64,000 nt of DNA from Sporothrix humicola. Its lineage: Eukaryota > Ascomycota > Sordariomycetes > Ophiostomatales > Ophiostomataceae. Shown one piece after another: positions 33,958 through 45,610 of the stretch. The stretch lies in the NCBI GenBank assembly GCA_021396245.1, contig WNYE01000003.1:558001-622000 (forward strand), written 5' to 3'. Position 1 is the stretch's first letter, and each line of letters opens with the position of its first letter. The notes under the pieces are model-generated. The model saw only the letters and a list, made by a program, of their open reading frames with translations, did no database searches and had not been told where the DNA came from. Both the position numbers and the translations under genes were made by a program.

Positions 33958-35549
33958 CTACCGCTTCTCGTCAAACTCTGTATCGACCTCGCCGCATTGT
34001 GTCGGCGCCACGCTGTCGCTGCAGGAGCGGGACAGGCTGACACCGTCCGTGGCGGCCGTCTTTGACGGCGATGACGTCGTTGTTGCGGTGGACGGGTCAA
34101 AGGTGATTTGCGTCTTTCGCGCGTCCTTGTCCTGGATATCACCAACGTTCTCCGCCGGCACGCCCTGTGCCTGTTCTTCGTCGTTGCGGCGTGCGGCGGC
34201 GGCGGCCAGGTCCAGCGCATCGGGCTTCATGTGCTTGCCGTTGAGGCGGTTGCGCCACCAGGCCGACGTGAAGAAGGGGTGCAGCGGGCGCTCGGCAAAG
34301 GGAAAATTGTCCGCGCCGACGTCAGCAATGATCTCGTCGGCGAGCTCGTCAAACGTCTTGCCCTCGGCCTTGGCGCGCTTGCGGAGCTTGCGAGTGCGGA
34401 TGAGCCAGATGATGTGCGACAAGAAGATGCCGATCTCGAGGAGGGCGCAGATAATGTAGAGGACGCCACCGAGAATGTCAAACGTGTTTTGTGCGACGAG
34501 AGCCATGAGCGAGAAGAAGGCGCCGCTCCAGTCCATGGCCAAAAAGACAAAGTTGAGGCCGACGACGCGACCGCGGCGCTTGTAAATTTCAAAGTAAGGC
34601 GGAACGAGACCGGCAGCGAGGAAAATGGAGGCGATGATGCCAACGACAAGGGCCGGCGCTTCGTTGCCGCGTTCGTAGATGGGTCGGAGAGTCAGGATGA
34701 GGGTGGCCTCGATGCCGGCAAAGAGGATGGCGAGAGTGATGCCGGCGGCGACGGCCTTCTTGGTGGACCAGCCGTTGCCGTAGATCAGAATCTGGGACCA
34801 GCTGATGAGGCAGAGGCCCATGAATACTTGTGGCTGGACTTGGATCGGGATATTGAAGTTCTGGATGACGGCGTAGGCGCCAAACGGCACACCGCAGACG
34901 CCCCAAAGAAACATCATCATGGCCGGCAGGCCGTCTGTCTTTTTGGTCCGCCAGTTGGTCCATATTCTGGGGTGTGTTAGAATCCATAAGTTCAGGTGTC
35001 CTTCCGGGTTCTTGGGCCAACTTACTGAGGTATCAACTGAACACACCAGAATCTGCAAATGGAAATGCATGTTAGTTATCCGAGTCAAACAAAATTGCCT
35101 TGAGGTGACTCGAAGCATCAAGCGATCTTTGGGCCACACCCCGTTCCCATCCCTCGTTGTCGTACAAGGTCGAGGGTTTGTGTCACGGGCGGTTTGTCAC
35201 TTACACTGTAAATGGATGTTAGTACTTGTTCTGATACCTGATAGGACGAGGGCCAAGAAAGTTAAATATAAAAGAAAGTCTTACCTGTGCCTATTGTCTG
35301 TTCGCAAAAAAGAGATAAAATGTTAGTTAAAGGTTACGACTTTTGGTTTCGTTGCATTCGTTCCGGTCACGCGACCGAGTTCGAAAGCAACACTTCGGAT
35401 GCCCAACGGACGCCTCCAAGAATATCGGAAAAACTTACGCCTAATACATTGGCGGCCTGAGGAGATGTTAGCAGCTGTGTGAGCCTGGAGGCGCAATAAA
35501 ATTAGGAAAAGTCAATACATACCACTGGGATTTCTGTTTGCGGCGCCAT
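33958..35549 (-). CDS. PQ-loop repeat membrane protein
   Basis: Six exons on the reverse strand: 35549-35523, 35456-35439, 35297-35285, 35205 (one nucleotide), 35052-35026 and 34966-33958. Together they encode 364 residues. Two PQ-loop motifs are visible: QLIPQIWTNWRTKKTDGL near the N-terminus, and GLVPPYFEIYKRRGRVVGLNFVFLAMD in the middle. About seven membrane helices and a hydrophilic Ser/Thr-rich C-terminal tail of about 110 residues follow. The family includes cystinosin, vacuolar cationic amino-acid transporters and uncharacterised fungal members, usually on vacuole/lysosome membranes. The substrate is unknown. The frame closes only if position 35205 is retained as an exon: the exon lengths 27+18+13+1+27+1009 sum to 1095. 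The resulting GTA codon gives the Val in GTIGTVFWCVQLIPQ. Confidence 0.88.
35205..35205 (-). other. Putative single-nucleotide exon (microexon) of the PQ-loop gene
   Basis: On the reverse strand the order is branch TACTAAC, ATCCATTTACAG (acceptor), T, then GTAAGT (consensus donor). The lone T joins the G ending exon 3 (ACAATAGGCACAG) to the A starting exon 5 (ATTCTGGTGTG...), making GTA (Val). Direct joining of exons 3 and 5 gives GAT and reaches TGA seven codons later. Flanking introns are 79 bp (35206-35284) and 152 bp (35053-35204), and the latter has its own CTAAC branch and TTTGCAG acceptor. Confidence 0.78.
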
Positions 35550-37881
35550 GGTCGATGACTATCGCCGTTGACAAGGGTTGATGAGGTTGAAGGAAGAAAA
35601 GAAAGCTCGCCTGGTCGAGGAGTAGTCGAGATGAGGAAGTAGCCGAGTCCAAATATTTCTGACTAAGGATCTTGTGTAGTGCGTGTAGTGTGTGTAGTGT
35701 ATGTAGGGCAGCGACGGAGCTGTTCTGAGGGTCAAATGTAAAGACCGGCGTGGTGGGAAAGAACGACTGTCTAGACCGTTGGTGGGTATTGGCCAAGAAA
35801 GACTTGGTAAGGCAAGATCCGATCAAGAAAGGCCAAAGGCAAAAGAGCCAAGGTTCAAAGGTTCAAAGCCAAGACGGAAAGAGCGACTGGGCAAACGTGG
35901 TAGATGCTGGGGAAAGAAAGAAGCAGAGACTGGCAAAGTCGATGATGGCGACTGGAATATATAAACGGGTGCGGCGGGCGAGTAGAAACGATCCGAAGAA
36001 GAAGGAAAAGTAATAGAAGACGAAAAGAAGAATCGATTCGGCAATGAACTGCAGCATACTAAGGAGTCGAGACTATGAGTCGGAGAGGAGAAAAAATATC
36101 TAAAAAAGAACAAAATAAAAATAAAAAATAAGATGGGGAAAATGTGTGTAGGGCACTTGAGGCAAGAACAACCGGCGATGCTCCGAAGAAGGAAGGAATA
36201 GGGTCGTATCTTCTTCCCCGATTCTGCAGGTCTCTAAGGTTTCTTCTATTCTGTCAAAATTTCACCAAAATGCCGTTCAAAGACGTCAGCCTTATGTTTT
36301 AGGGGCGGGCGAGCCGCTGTTGATTTCCGTCTTTGCAGGCACTAACGGCCACAGCCTTTCCTTTGCTTTCGTTTTCTTTGCTCTCATTTTCTCTGGCGGT
36401 CCCTCTTTGCTGTCGTTTTCTGCGCCTTGGTCGTAAGTTCTTTCCTTTTCGGGCTAGTACTTTCGAATGTGACGGCCTGGCCGCCTCGTTGGAAGGTGCA
36501 GAACCCCGCCGAAATCCCACTAAATCCCCCCCCCCCCGAAAGCCCACTTTGACAACTCGGTGCCGGCTTGGAGGCGCCTGACTGCCAGTGGCATTTACAG
36601 TGCAGTGGCTATAGCCGATCCGGAGGCGAGGAACAATGCAGTTGACGAATGACTGACAACAACATACCGTGATGACAAGACAAAAGCGAGGAACTACGAC
36701 GACAAGACAATGACAAGACAACGGCCCGGGACAAGACTTTTGGACGGAGCCTTGTCGGGCCCGCCCCGCCGGTTTGTTTGAAAGGCTTGTCATTCTGATA
36801 ACCTGCCAAAAGACAAAAGCTTGAAAAATACAGAAATGTAAGAAGTAGAAATTGATGCAAGCCATCAACGATCTACGACAAGATGTGAAATCATATGTCG
36901 GATTGATAATCAAGACGGACAATAAACGATAGCTTGCCGTGAACTTTTGAGCTGCTTGAACTGCCAAAGCCGCACAGTTATAAGTACAATCTTTGTCGAC
37001 CCTAACTGCGCGGAAATCGGATCCGAGCTGCTAATCTCACATTGTTACTTCCTTCTGTCCAATACGCGGGGAAGCTTGAGATCAGCTCCGGGTAGTTTAT
37101 TGTGTAATACACAACTTATATATCAAGCTTTTGTGACAGGCTGCAAGTCCAATGCTTCTTTCATGCAACAATGTTATCATTCCAGTCAACTTGTGGCTTT
37201 TGCTGACGACAGCAAATGGGGTCGAGATGTAGTTTTCTCTCCACTAGCTTACATGAACTGTTGATCTCGACAGGATTTGTAATATATCATGATCCGATCT
37301 TGAAGCTAATTAGTTAATCTGAGTTAATCTTCGATTTATCTTATCATGATTGTCCAGATTGTTGACTCATATGGTGTCTATCCTCGAGTTTCTGTATCAA
37401 GACTGATTAAAGCTGCTTATGTATTCTGGTTTCTCATAATCCGAGGCCTTGGATCTGTAACACAAACATTATGGAGCCCTTCTGTACCCGTTCTCGAATG
37501 TTAAACCATATTTCCAATTTGGGAGATTTCTGGTCACAGCTTGTGGAAAAAAGACACGAGCAAAGAATGTGGACGATGGAGCAAAGCTTGAGTTCTGGCA
37601 TGTGGAGTTTAAAGTGCTAATTGCACATGCTTCTTTGCCGGCCGGCAGCGCTGTCATTAGGCGCTGTTGGTTGTTAGTGCCACTGTATTTTAGTGACCGC
37701 CTACAATACGTCCCTGAAGTAATGTCTCACCGCCTTCCTGATCTGCAACGTTTAATCCGGCAGTACAAAGAAAAAAAATCGACACCAATTTGTTGACTCG
37801 CCCAGAAAATCACAGGCGTACCATTGTCTCCTTCTCTCTTCACGACACAACCCTCGACAACACACCTCACACACCCGCACA
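35550..37881. other. Divergent intergenic region, PQ-loop gene / CMS1
   Basis: This 2.3-kb interval holds the promoters of two divergent genes. A C12 run is at about 36526-36537. The part at about 37090-37480 is AT-richer with many TTAATC/TTATC steps and may be a decayed repeat. No coding sequence is supported. Confidence 0.55.
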
Positions 37882-38991
37882 ATGTCCGGCCGCCAACCAT
37901 TACCGCCTCCGGAGCCGCCCAAGCCGACACGCCCGCCATTCAAACGCGGCGGCGGCGGAAGCGGCTTCCAGGGCAAGCGCAAACGCGACGATGCCAACTC
38001 CCACAACTTTGGCTCCGGCCCGGCCAACGACAACGTCAACGGCTTCGTGCCACCGCCCGGCAGCGAGCGCCGCCCGCGGGCCAAGAAGCAGAGGAGGGAG
38101 GATAAGGGAGAAAAGGGCGACAAAGAGGCCAAACCGAAGCAGACGCCGCCGCCGCCATTGAGCGCCGCCGAGAAGCGCGCCAAGTTCAAGGCCAAGAAGC
38201 AGCGGGCCAAGGAGGCCAACAAGGGGAGCGGTGGCGGGCGGGGAAGCGCCAATGCGGTCGACGAGGCCGACCTCGACTTTGACCTGGCGCTGAACCGCTC
38301 GTTTGCGCGCATGGACGCCGACCTGGCGGCCGCCTACCTCGCCCGGCAGACAAAGCGCTACGGCAGCGACCTGAGTCCTGTCGAGCTGGCGGATCTGAGT
38401 GTGCCGCGCACAGCCTTTGTCGACTCGTCGTCGTACGAAAAGGACCGGACACTCGAGAACCTGGCCGACTTTTTGGAGGACATGGCGCCCATTACGGAAA
38501 CGGGCAAGCCCGGCAGCAAGGGCAAGGGCAAGCAGATCCTGCACACGGCCCCGGAGGTGAAGGGCGCGCCGCACACGATTGTCGTGACGGGCGCCGGCAT
38601 GCGGGCGGCCGACCTCGTGCGCTCTGTGCGGGCGTTTGGCACCAAGAACAATGCCGTGGCGAAGCTGTTTGCCAAGCACATCAAGATCACCGAGGCGGTC
38701 GAGTTTTTGCAGAAACACCGCACAGGACTGGCCGTGGGCACGCCTGCGCGCTTGATCGACTTGATGGAGAATGGTGCCTTGTCCGTGGCCCATCTGCGGC
38801 GAATCGTGGTGGACGCTTCGCACATTGACCAGAAGAAGCGGGGCGTGCTGGACATGCCGGACACGGTACTGCCCGTGATGCGGTGGTTGTCGCGGCCGGA
38901 GATCAAGGCGCGCTACAAGACGGAGGAGGAGACCGAGGGCGAGGAGAAGCCCAAGGATGCACCCAAGCCCATTTCGATTCTGTTCTATTAA
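37882..38991 (+). CDS. CMS1: Cms1-like ribosome biogenesis protein
   Basis: Single exon, 369 residues. The N-terminal 120 residues are basic and Gly/Pro/Lys-rich with likely nuclear localisation signals (GKRKRDD, RPRAKKQRRED). The conserved domain has FDLALNRSFARMDADLAAAYLARQTKR, HTIVVTGAGMRAADLVRSVR, VAKLFAKHIKI and GLAVGTPARLIDLMENGALS, ending with LRRIVVDASHIDQKKRGVLDM. This resembles the degenerate DEAD-box-like fold of Cms1. Yeast Cms1 is nucleolar and associates with early 90S pre-ribosomes. The protein ends PISILFY. It is convergent with RAC1. Confidence 0.9.
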   Translation: MSGRQPLPPPEPPKPTRPPFKRGGGGSGFQGKRKRDDANSHNFGSGPANDNVNGFVPPPGSERRPRAKKQRREDKGEKGDKEAKPKQTPPPPLSAAEKRAKFKAKKQRAKEANKGSGGGRGSANAVDEADLDFDLALNRSFARMDADLAAAYLARQTKRYGSDLSPVELADLSVPRTAFVDSSSYEKDRTLENLADFLEDMAPITETGKPGSKGKGKQILHTAPEVKGAPHTIVVTGAGMRAADLVRSVRAFGTKNNAVAKLFAKHIKITEAVEFLQKHRTGLAVGTPARLIDLMENGALSVAHLRRIVVDASHIDQKKRGVLDMPDTVLPVMRWLSRPEIKARYKTEEETEGEEKPKDAPKPISILFY

Positions 38992-39973
38992 GTGGTGGAT
39001 AAAACCACTATCAAAAGCATTGCGGTTGATTTTATAGAGGCGTAACGGATCAATTCTTGTTCTCATGGAGTTATTTTACTTTTCCTTTTATTCTGTTTGA
39101 ATAGTCAAAAGCCTTGCATTATCCTTTACCCTTTGCCTCGTTCTTTCTCTATGTGACACATTGTACATGTGAGATTTCACTCTAAAAGACATGAAGTAAA
39201 CATCCTCTTCCAACTGGGAAAATTGTAGGTCCTAGGAACATTTCTTAAAAAGACACATCGTCATAAGATCAAGACAAGAAGACAACGGGAACAACTGTAA
39301 ACTATGGGCTATGTACGTCATATATAGGCGGTTTTGGAGAAGAGGAGGAGGGCGAGGTAAATAGAGAGAAATAGACGTTTCATGAAATCCAGAAAATAGT
39401 ATATGACGAAATACGCATAAAATGACCGACACCTTGTAGACAAAATAACAAAACAACAGAACAACAAAAATATGGAAAAAAGGATGAGAAAGGATCAGAA
39501 AAACGCAGAAATCATGAAATGGAAAAGTGAAAAGAGGAATGAGAGGGCGACACAAAAGAGAGAGGAGTAGCCCACTCCTGCTTTCCAATATTGTGCCACC
39601 ACCCAATGTTTTCTGTCTTTCACGGAGCCTTCACTGCCCTGGCGGCATTTGTGGCAGTAAAGGCATCAATCAAAAAAAGAGGACGCATGCCCCGCGCATG
39701 CGTATCGTGCAGAGTCCAAAAATCAAACATATATAAAAAGGAGGGGTATCCACTCTACTCGCAGCCCGGGATCCCGCGATCCGGGAGCAGAAGGGCATGG
39801 CCAGCGAGAGTCAAGAAGGTCATGCTCGTCGTCGTGATCTCGCCTGTCGTCGTCGCTGCCGTTGCCGCTTTTATCTTTCGTCGCATTCGCAATAACATTT
39901 ATATCGTCGTTGCCGCCGTATGTGCACATCATCTCTTCAACCCAGCCAAACACATCATATGCTGACGACTGGC
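38992..39973. other. Convergent 3' intergenic region, CMS1 / RAC1
   Basis: This holds the 3' ends of two converging genes. It contains A-rich stretches (39400-39540) and no supported gene. Confidence 0.6.
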
Positions 39974-40907
39974 TTATAGGATGGAGCACTTGGACTTCTT
40001 CTGCTTCTGCTGGACGGGCCGGGGGTTGAGGACAGCACTGGACGAATGAGTTAGCAAGGTACATTTCCAAAAGCACATGGGGCGTGTTGACCTACCGGAT
40101 GGCCTCGTCGAAGACGCTCTTGAGGTTGCGCTGGGTCAGGGCCGAGCACTCGAGGTACTTGTGCGCCCGGATCTCCTTGGCGCACATGAGTGCCTGGTCG
40201 TACGACACCGGCTCCATGCGCTTTTGGCGCAGCGACTCCATCGTCGCGGGGTCCTCACGGAGATCCAGCTTCGTACCGACAAGGATAATGGGCACGTTCG
40301 GTGCGTGATGGTCGATCTCGGGGTACCACTGCTACTGTTAGTTTTGGGCCGTCTTATTTGGTTGTGTATATGTATGTCATGGTGGAACGTACCTTCGCCT
40401 TGACGTTGTCAAACGACGGGGGGCTGACAATGGAGAAGCAAATCAGGAAAACATCCGTCTGAGGGTACGACAGCGGGCGCAGACGATCGTAATCCTCCTG
40501 ACCGGCCGTATCCCACAGGCCCAGGCTGATGGGCTTGCCGTCAACCATCACACTGGCCGAGTAGTTGTCGAAAACGGTAGGAATGTACTCGCCGGGGAAG
40601 GCGTTTGTTGTGTAAGAGATAAGAAGACATGTCTGAACAAGAGTTAGCCAAGTTGCCACGAAGACGAGGCTACCAAAAGAAGCGTAGCATTGTAACAGCA
40701 GTTAGGAGGGGAAGAATGGAGTAAACGTACCTTGCCGACGGCACCATCACCCGTCACGACACACTGTATAGAAAGAATTCTCGTTAGCGATTTGCTCGAT
40801 ATTGCGGCCAGAGAATTGTATTGTCGTCATTACGGCCGTCATTCCGAATCCGCTATCGGTTGTAGTGGGAGTCGCACCTTCAAAGACTGAACACCGGGAG
40901 CTGCCAT
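39974..40907 (-). CDS. RAC1: Rho-family GTPase Rac1
   Basis: Five exons on the reverse strand: 40907-40878, 40763-40731, 40632-40393, 40328-40096 and 40037-39974. All junctions are GT..AG and the 600-nt frame encodes 199 residues. It starts [25 protein letters not shown], with effector loop [13 protein letters not shown] and switch [25 protein letters not shown]. The Rho insert [18 protein letters not shown] follows, then ECSAL, a polybasic tail KQKKSK and CAAX box CSIL (geranylgeranyl). Ser-Leu-Lys near the start, [12 protein letters not shown] and the Gln-rich tail fit Rac rather than Cdc42. Rac controls polarised growth, actin and NADPH-oxidase activation at the plasma membrane in filamentous fungi. 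Confidence 0.96.
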
Positions 40908-43900
40908 CTTGAGTATTTGTTTGTGGGTTGTTTAGACACCGATTTGTCTGGTTTGGGTATTGAGGAGGTTGGTGAGGGCGAGAGGCGAGAGGAGAAAGTA
41001 CGGTGAAGTAAGTCGAAATCTCGAGAATGCAATTCGATGCTTGAAAAAGTTGACCTTCGCTGGATCTGATTATATGTGTATGTGTATGCTTGGGAGGGAG
41101 TGGCAGCGAGCGAGGCAGATCAAACTTGGCTGCAAAGAGAAGGTCGGTGGCGGGCTATCGGGTAGTTTGTGGTCTGCGGTCGAGATGCGGTCTGTGGTTT
41201 TTAGGTGGTAGAAAAGGTAGGAGCTGCTGCGGAAAGAGAGCTGGTGTTAGGACTCAGGTATAGTTCCAGTTTTATGATATTTCAATGTAATGTGGTTCAG
41301 GTTGAAGTTCAGGATCAGGTTCAAAGGTTCTCGAATCTCGACTCGAATCTTGAGTGGTTCCCTCTCTTCGTTGCGGGTTTAGGATCGCTTTTATTCCGAC
41401 CCCTCCTTCTCTGTTGTCTTGGCTTGTCTCTCTTTTTGTTATCCCTTTGCGATCCCCATATTTTCTGGGTTTCTTGTTCTCCTCCCTATTTTTGCACACA
41501 CCACACAAACACGCACTGCATGCAAGCGTTTTGTTCCAATGGGGGTTTAATGGGGAAGCGAAAAAACAGGGCAGGGGGACAAAGTCCCCTGGGAGAGTCA
41601 GGTTCAGGTTTGGGATGGGTGGGAAGGGCGGAAGAATGAACGAACAGTGGGGAAGAGTAAAGCGACGACCGGTGCACTAAACGTGGCTCGAGCCGCTTCT
41701 GTTAGGTAAAGTGTAAGATAGTGGTGTTAGGGCCAGGGGCGAGGGCAAGCAGATTCAGATGGGCAAGGGAAAGAGGAAGGGTTGGCGTGAAGAGCAGAGA
41801 GAGCATAAAGAGTAAAAGGTGCCAGGGAGTTGGTGTCGAGCAGCATTCACCTTGAGATACGAAGATCGATACCTCAGGCAAGATGTGTCGTAATACTGAC
41901 AAACAGCAAGCAGCCTTGGGGCCTTTGGGGTTAGAAAAAAAGAAGGGGAGGCTGCCGGTGGATTCGGCGATGGAAGGGGGATGGAACAGTTTGGGAATGG
42001 AGCTGAGTGGAGCTCAGGGGGCCAGAATGGTACAGGCAGGGTGCAAATCTGCACAGGGGATCGAAAAGATAGAGAAGCAAGCAGAGAGCAGAAAGAGGGA
42101 CCATGCCGAGGGGAGAAGGTAGCAGAAGCAGAAGCAGAAGCAGAAGCAGTTTCTGGGACCACCATGTAGCAACAGGCAGAGCACGAACCAGGTCGTTTCA
42201 GCGTTTTGACACGCTTGGGTGGGAGATGTTGGGACAGGACGGTCAAGGGAGATAGTGCGAGAGGTGGGCAGCACAGCACGAGTATCTATGCGAGAGAGAT
42301 ATCAAGCTGGATATAGGTTCGGTGCTTGCGATGAGAGGAACAGGATTGGAGACGAGGTGAGGGACAGTATGCATGTGAAGCTGGGAAACGGAGTGAACGA
42401 GATGGAGACGGGAGAAAGCAAGCTGGGGAAGAGGAACGGCAACGGGGACAGACAAGAAGACAACAACCAAGAGACAACGAAAGAAAGACAGCCGCTTGAG
42501 ACGGCAGGACAACGGCCTCACCCGAACAACAGACGAAGAGGCAGAAAAGCCCGGAGCAAGAAAGCGGAGACGAGACGAAAGCAACGTTTTGTTGTGATCG
42601 GCCCCGAGCAGAGCAACAGCAACAATAACAAGATGTCGAGGCGGGGAAAGGAGAGAGGGCAGCGTACCTTGTGCGGCAGGAAGCTTTGTGCGATTGTTGC
42701 GGCGGGCGGCACGTTTTTTGTCGTCGATAATTGAATGCGGTAACCGAGTTTCCAAAAAATACACGGGGACGATGTGTCGTTCGTGATCGTCGACGAGAGG
42801 CTGAGGCTGAACGAGGAAATGGGAAGAGGGGAGGAGAGGACGGAGAGATGAGAGAGAGTAATAATAGGTTGGGTGGGCAAAAAGGGCGGCGAGCGGAAGG
42901 CGGAAAGGGGGCAGAATTATGGTTGGCGGTGACGGGGGAAGGAGAGACGGTCGTTCTTGCTAGCTTCTGATCTGATTGATTGATGGGAGAAGGTGCGACC
43001 AGACCATGCTCCGAGAAAGAGCGACCAGACGAGGGGAAAACGGCAGGCGCTACGGTCCCCAACCTCCAAATACGAGCAAAAACAGGAAGGGGCAGAACGG
43101 TGTGAGGTGGTGTCCTAGCTTCCTAGACAGGAACCAGGGCCTGGGCCTAGTGGCTAGAGCGAGGGGTGGAAGGGGCGCCCCCGCTGATAGGACTCTCTGG
43201 TGGTTCAGTTGGATCGCGGTTGCTGGTTTTTGGGTCTTCCCAAACTGGCGAGGATTGGCTACGGGACGGCGCTGCCAATTCTGGGGCCGCGCTTCAGCGA
43301 GTGTGGGTCGAGTTTGGGGAGTTTGGGGCATTCTTACTCGCTGAAAGCGCTGGAGCTATCAGGCTGCCACGGCGTAGGACTGCCAAAACACAAATCACAG
43401 GCCATTCCAGATATCAATCCCGACTTGTGAGAGACATGCAGAGTTCAAGAAACAGAAAGCAAGGCAAGCGGTCTTGACATTCACACTCTACACGCCGTCT
43501 TGCAATATCTACGACCCCAATCCAAAGAGCCAAGAGCCAATGAACTTGCCTCCGTGCCCGAACGGTCCTTTGCACCGCTTTGATCCCTCATTGATCGACC
43601 GGATGGCAAGCAGCAAATGGTATCTGATCGAAACAAAACGGCCCATTATGGACGGATGAAGTGTTACAGGGAGACTTGGAGAAGGGGAAATGGGGCAGCG
43701 GAGGGTCGAGACGGAGTTGTGTAGTAATACTGAGTGAGTAAGAGCAACATGGGATTTGTTGCAGAAAGGGAGAAAGAGGAAGAATCCCATGTTGATCGAA
43801 CCGTGAAAGAAAAGGATCCAAAAGAGGATAAAAGGCGACAAAGCTGGTTGTGAGTGACGTGAATGGCCGTGGAAATCCGTGAACGGTTGTGAAATGGTAA

Positions 43901-45610
43901 ATGGTAACAAAAGGCACACCCCCTTGTCGACTGACGTCTCGATCGATCGTGTGTTTCGGCCTTGGAATGGGCCGGTAAGAGGGCACGCTGCGAGACGGAT
44001 GTATTTTTGCATGAAAAATGAGTGGTGATATACTTACCAAGATGCATCTCACTTGCAAGATGCTTCCTTCCCCCTTGTGTGTGTTTGTGTGTCCCCTCAC
44101 TCGCTGTTTCGATGTTTCTCTCTGCTGGAACCCCCTACTTCTTGGAGTGCCCCCCTTTACCTACGTTTTACACACTCTCTGGCCAGAGGAGCACGATGTT
44201 TGACACACATGGTGCCTCAAATGGCGCCTGATCGCAGAAGCCAAAGGGTAAAAGAGAGGATGAAAGGGAGAGAAGAGAGTTTGGCCAAAGAAGGACCAGA
44301 AGAATGACTTGAAAGTGACCCGCCCGTCTGTCATGGCGGAAAACCGGAGCTGGTGATTGGCCGTTTCAGAATGCTGCAGACAAGAAGGGGCCTTTGGAGG
44401 TTTCGAGAGAAGGGTTTCTCGTGAAAGGGCGCCTTCCTATGGACTTCTCTCTCTCTCTCTCTCTTGTCCGCCTTTGACATACTCCTGCTGTCCAGAAAAA
44501 TCGTCTTTGCAAACCAAAGACACAAAGGAGACTTCTTTTGAACCTTTGCACATTTGTCGTCTTTGCTGTCTTTTGTGTCTTTGAGATGTCTTTGAAAAGT
44601 CCGGTTATCGGCTGAGGGCTGTGTCTGTGCACAAAAATTCTAGCAGAAGCAGCAACAAAAAAGGTCCAAGAAATGGGTCGCAGAAGCATCAAAACACAAG
44701 CCAACCTGTGGTTTGTCTCTCCCTTGCGTCTTGCGTCTTTGCGTCTCTCCGTCTTTGCCTTGTTGTGAATTCGCGCCCTGATATCCCAGCGCGATGGCAT
44801 TGCACCATCCGCACATGGGAGTGTCGTAAAATAAAACGTGCTCCGGTGGGGATTGAAGTGGAGGACTGTCTGTGCCTATGCCTGTGTTTATGCCAGTTTC
44901 TGTTCTCATTCCTGCACCCGCGCTTGTACCTGTCTATCCTCGTTAGCCTCGACAGCTGTCTTTGTTTTGGAGATTGACCGCTGCCGTCTGTCGTCAAAAA
45001 ACGTGGATGGGGCCGCTGGAACAAAGAAGAGGCATGTTAGCCATGTTCTTTGTGCCTGACTATGGAGACGCAGTCCACGGGGCTCAGAAGGTCCGGCTTG
45101 GCGAACAGGAGATGCGAGGCATCAGGGGGTATATCAAAAATGGAGAAAAATATCAAGTATCGCGGAAAGTCCCATGACATGCCGGTGGAGCTTGGTTTTC
45201 ATGTGAAGCAAGGTATTGCATGTCGTGAGGAAAGACTAAGAGTAGACAACTTCGTTGGTTGCTCTTTCCCGTCTTGTATCACTGTTGGCCGTTGCTGTTG
45301 GCGGGCCGTTGGCTTATCGCTTATCGGATAAGTGCTGTAGCTTAGCTGTGTTCTGTGTTAATGGGCCCAACCATACCCCACTAAAACCATGTGGTCTGCT
45401 GGCATGTCGACGCGCCTTGCCCGACGCGTCCCCCAAAGCGGAAAGCACGACTCAACCACAACCAACACGGCAAACAAACTGCAAGTCCGAAGTCGAATTG
45501 GCAATTGCACCTGCATCCGAACTCAAAAGCTTCTCCACACCGCACTGTCATCCTCGCGATCACCCCAACCAACGCATGCAATCCACACACCTCTCAGCAA
45601 TCGCGTCGCG
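40908..45610. other. Divergent 4.7-kb intergenic region, RAC1 / CENP-T
   Basis: No coding sequence is supported. The reverse strand is C/T-rich through much of it, as expected for RAC1 leader DNA. It also carries intron-like signals on that strand: an acceptor CTTTGTTCCAG near 45016 with branch CTAAC, donors GTAAGT at 44037 and GTACGC at 42667, and an acceptor CTAACAG near 41699. These hint at a long, spliced 5' untranslated leader. Simple repeats include AGAAGC units at about 42121-42150 and a CT dinucleotide run near 44443-44463. Confidence 0.5.
42121..42150 (+). repeat. AGCAGA/AGAAGC hexanucleotide microsatellite
   Basis: About five tandem AGAAGC units lie in the RAC1/CENP-T intergenic region. 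No gene overlaps it. Confidence 0.8.

Noticed and set aside
37900..39066. 388-codon reverse open frame
   Set aside because: Antisense to CMS1; low-complexity Arg/Leu/Gly composition without motifs.
42286..43062. 258-codon reverse open frame
   Set aside because: Ser/Pro/Arg/Cys low-complexity product of C/T-rich DNA upstream of RAC1; a candidate splice donor lies inside it.
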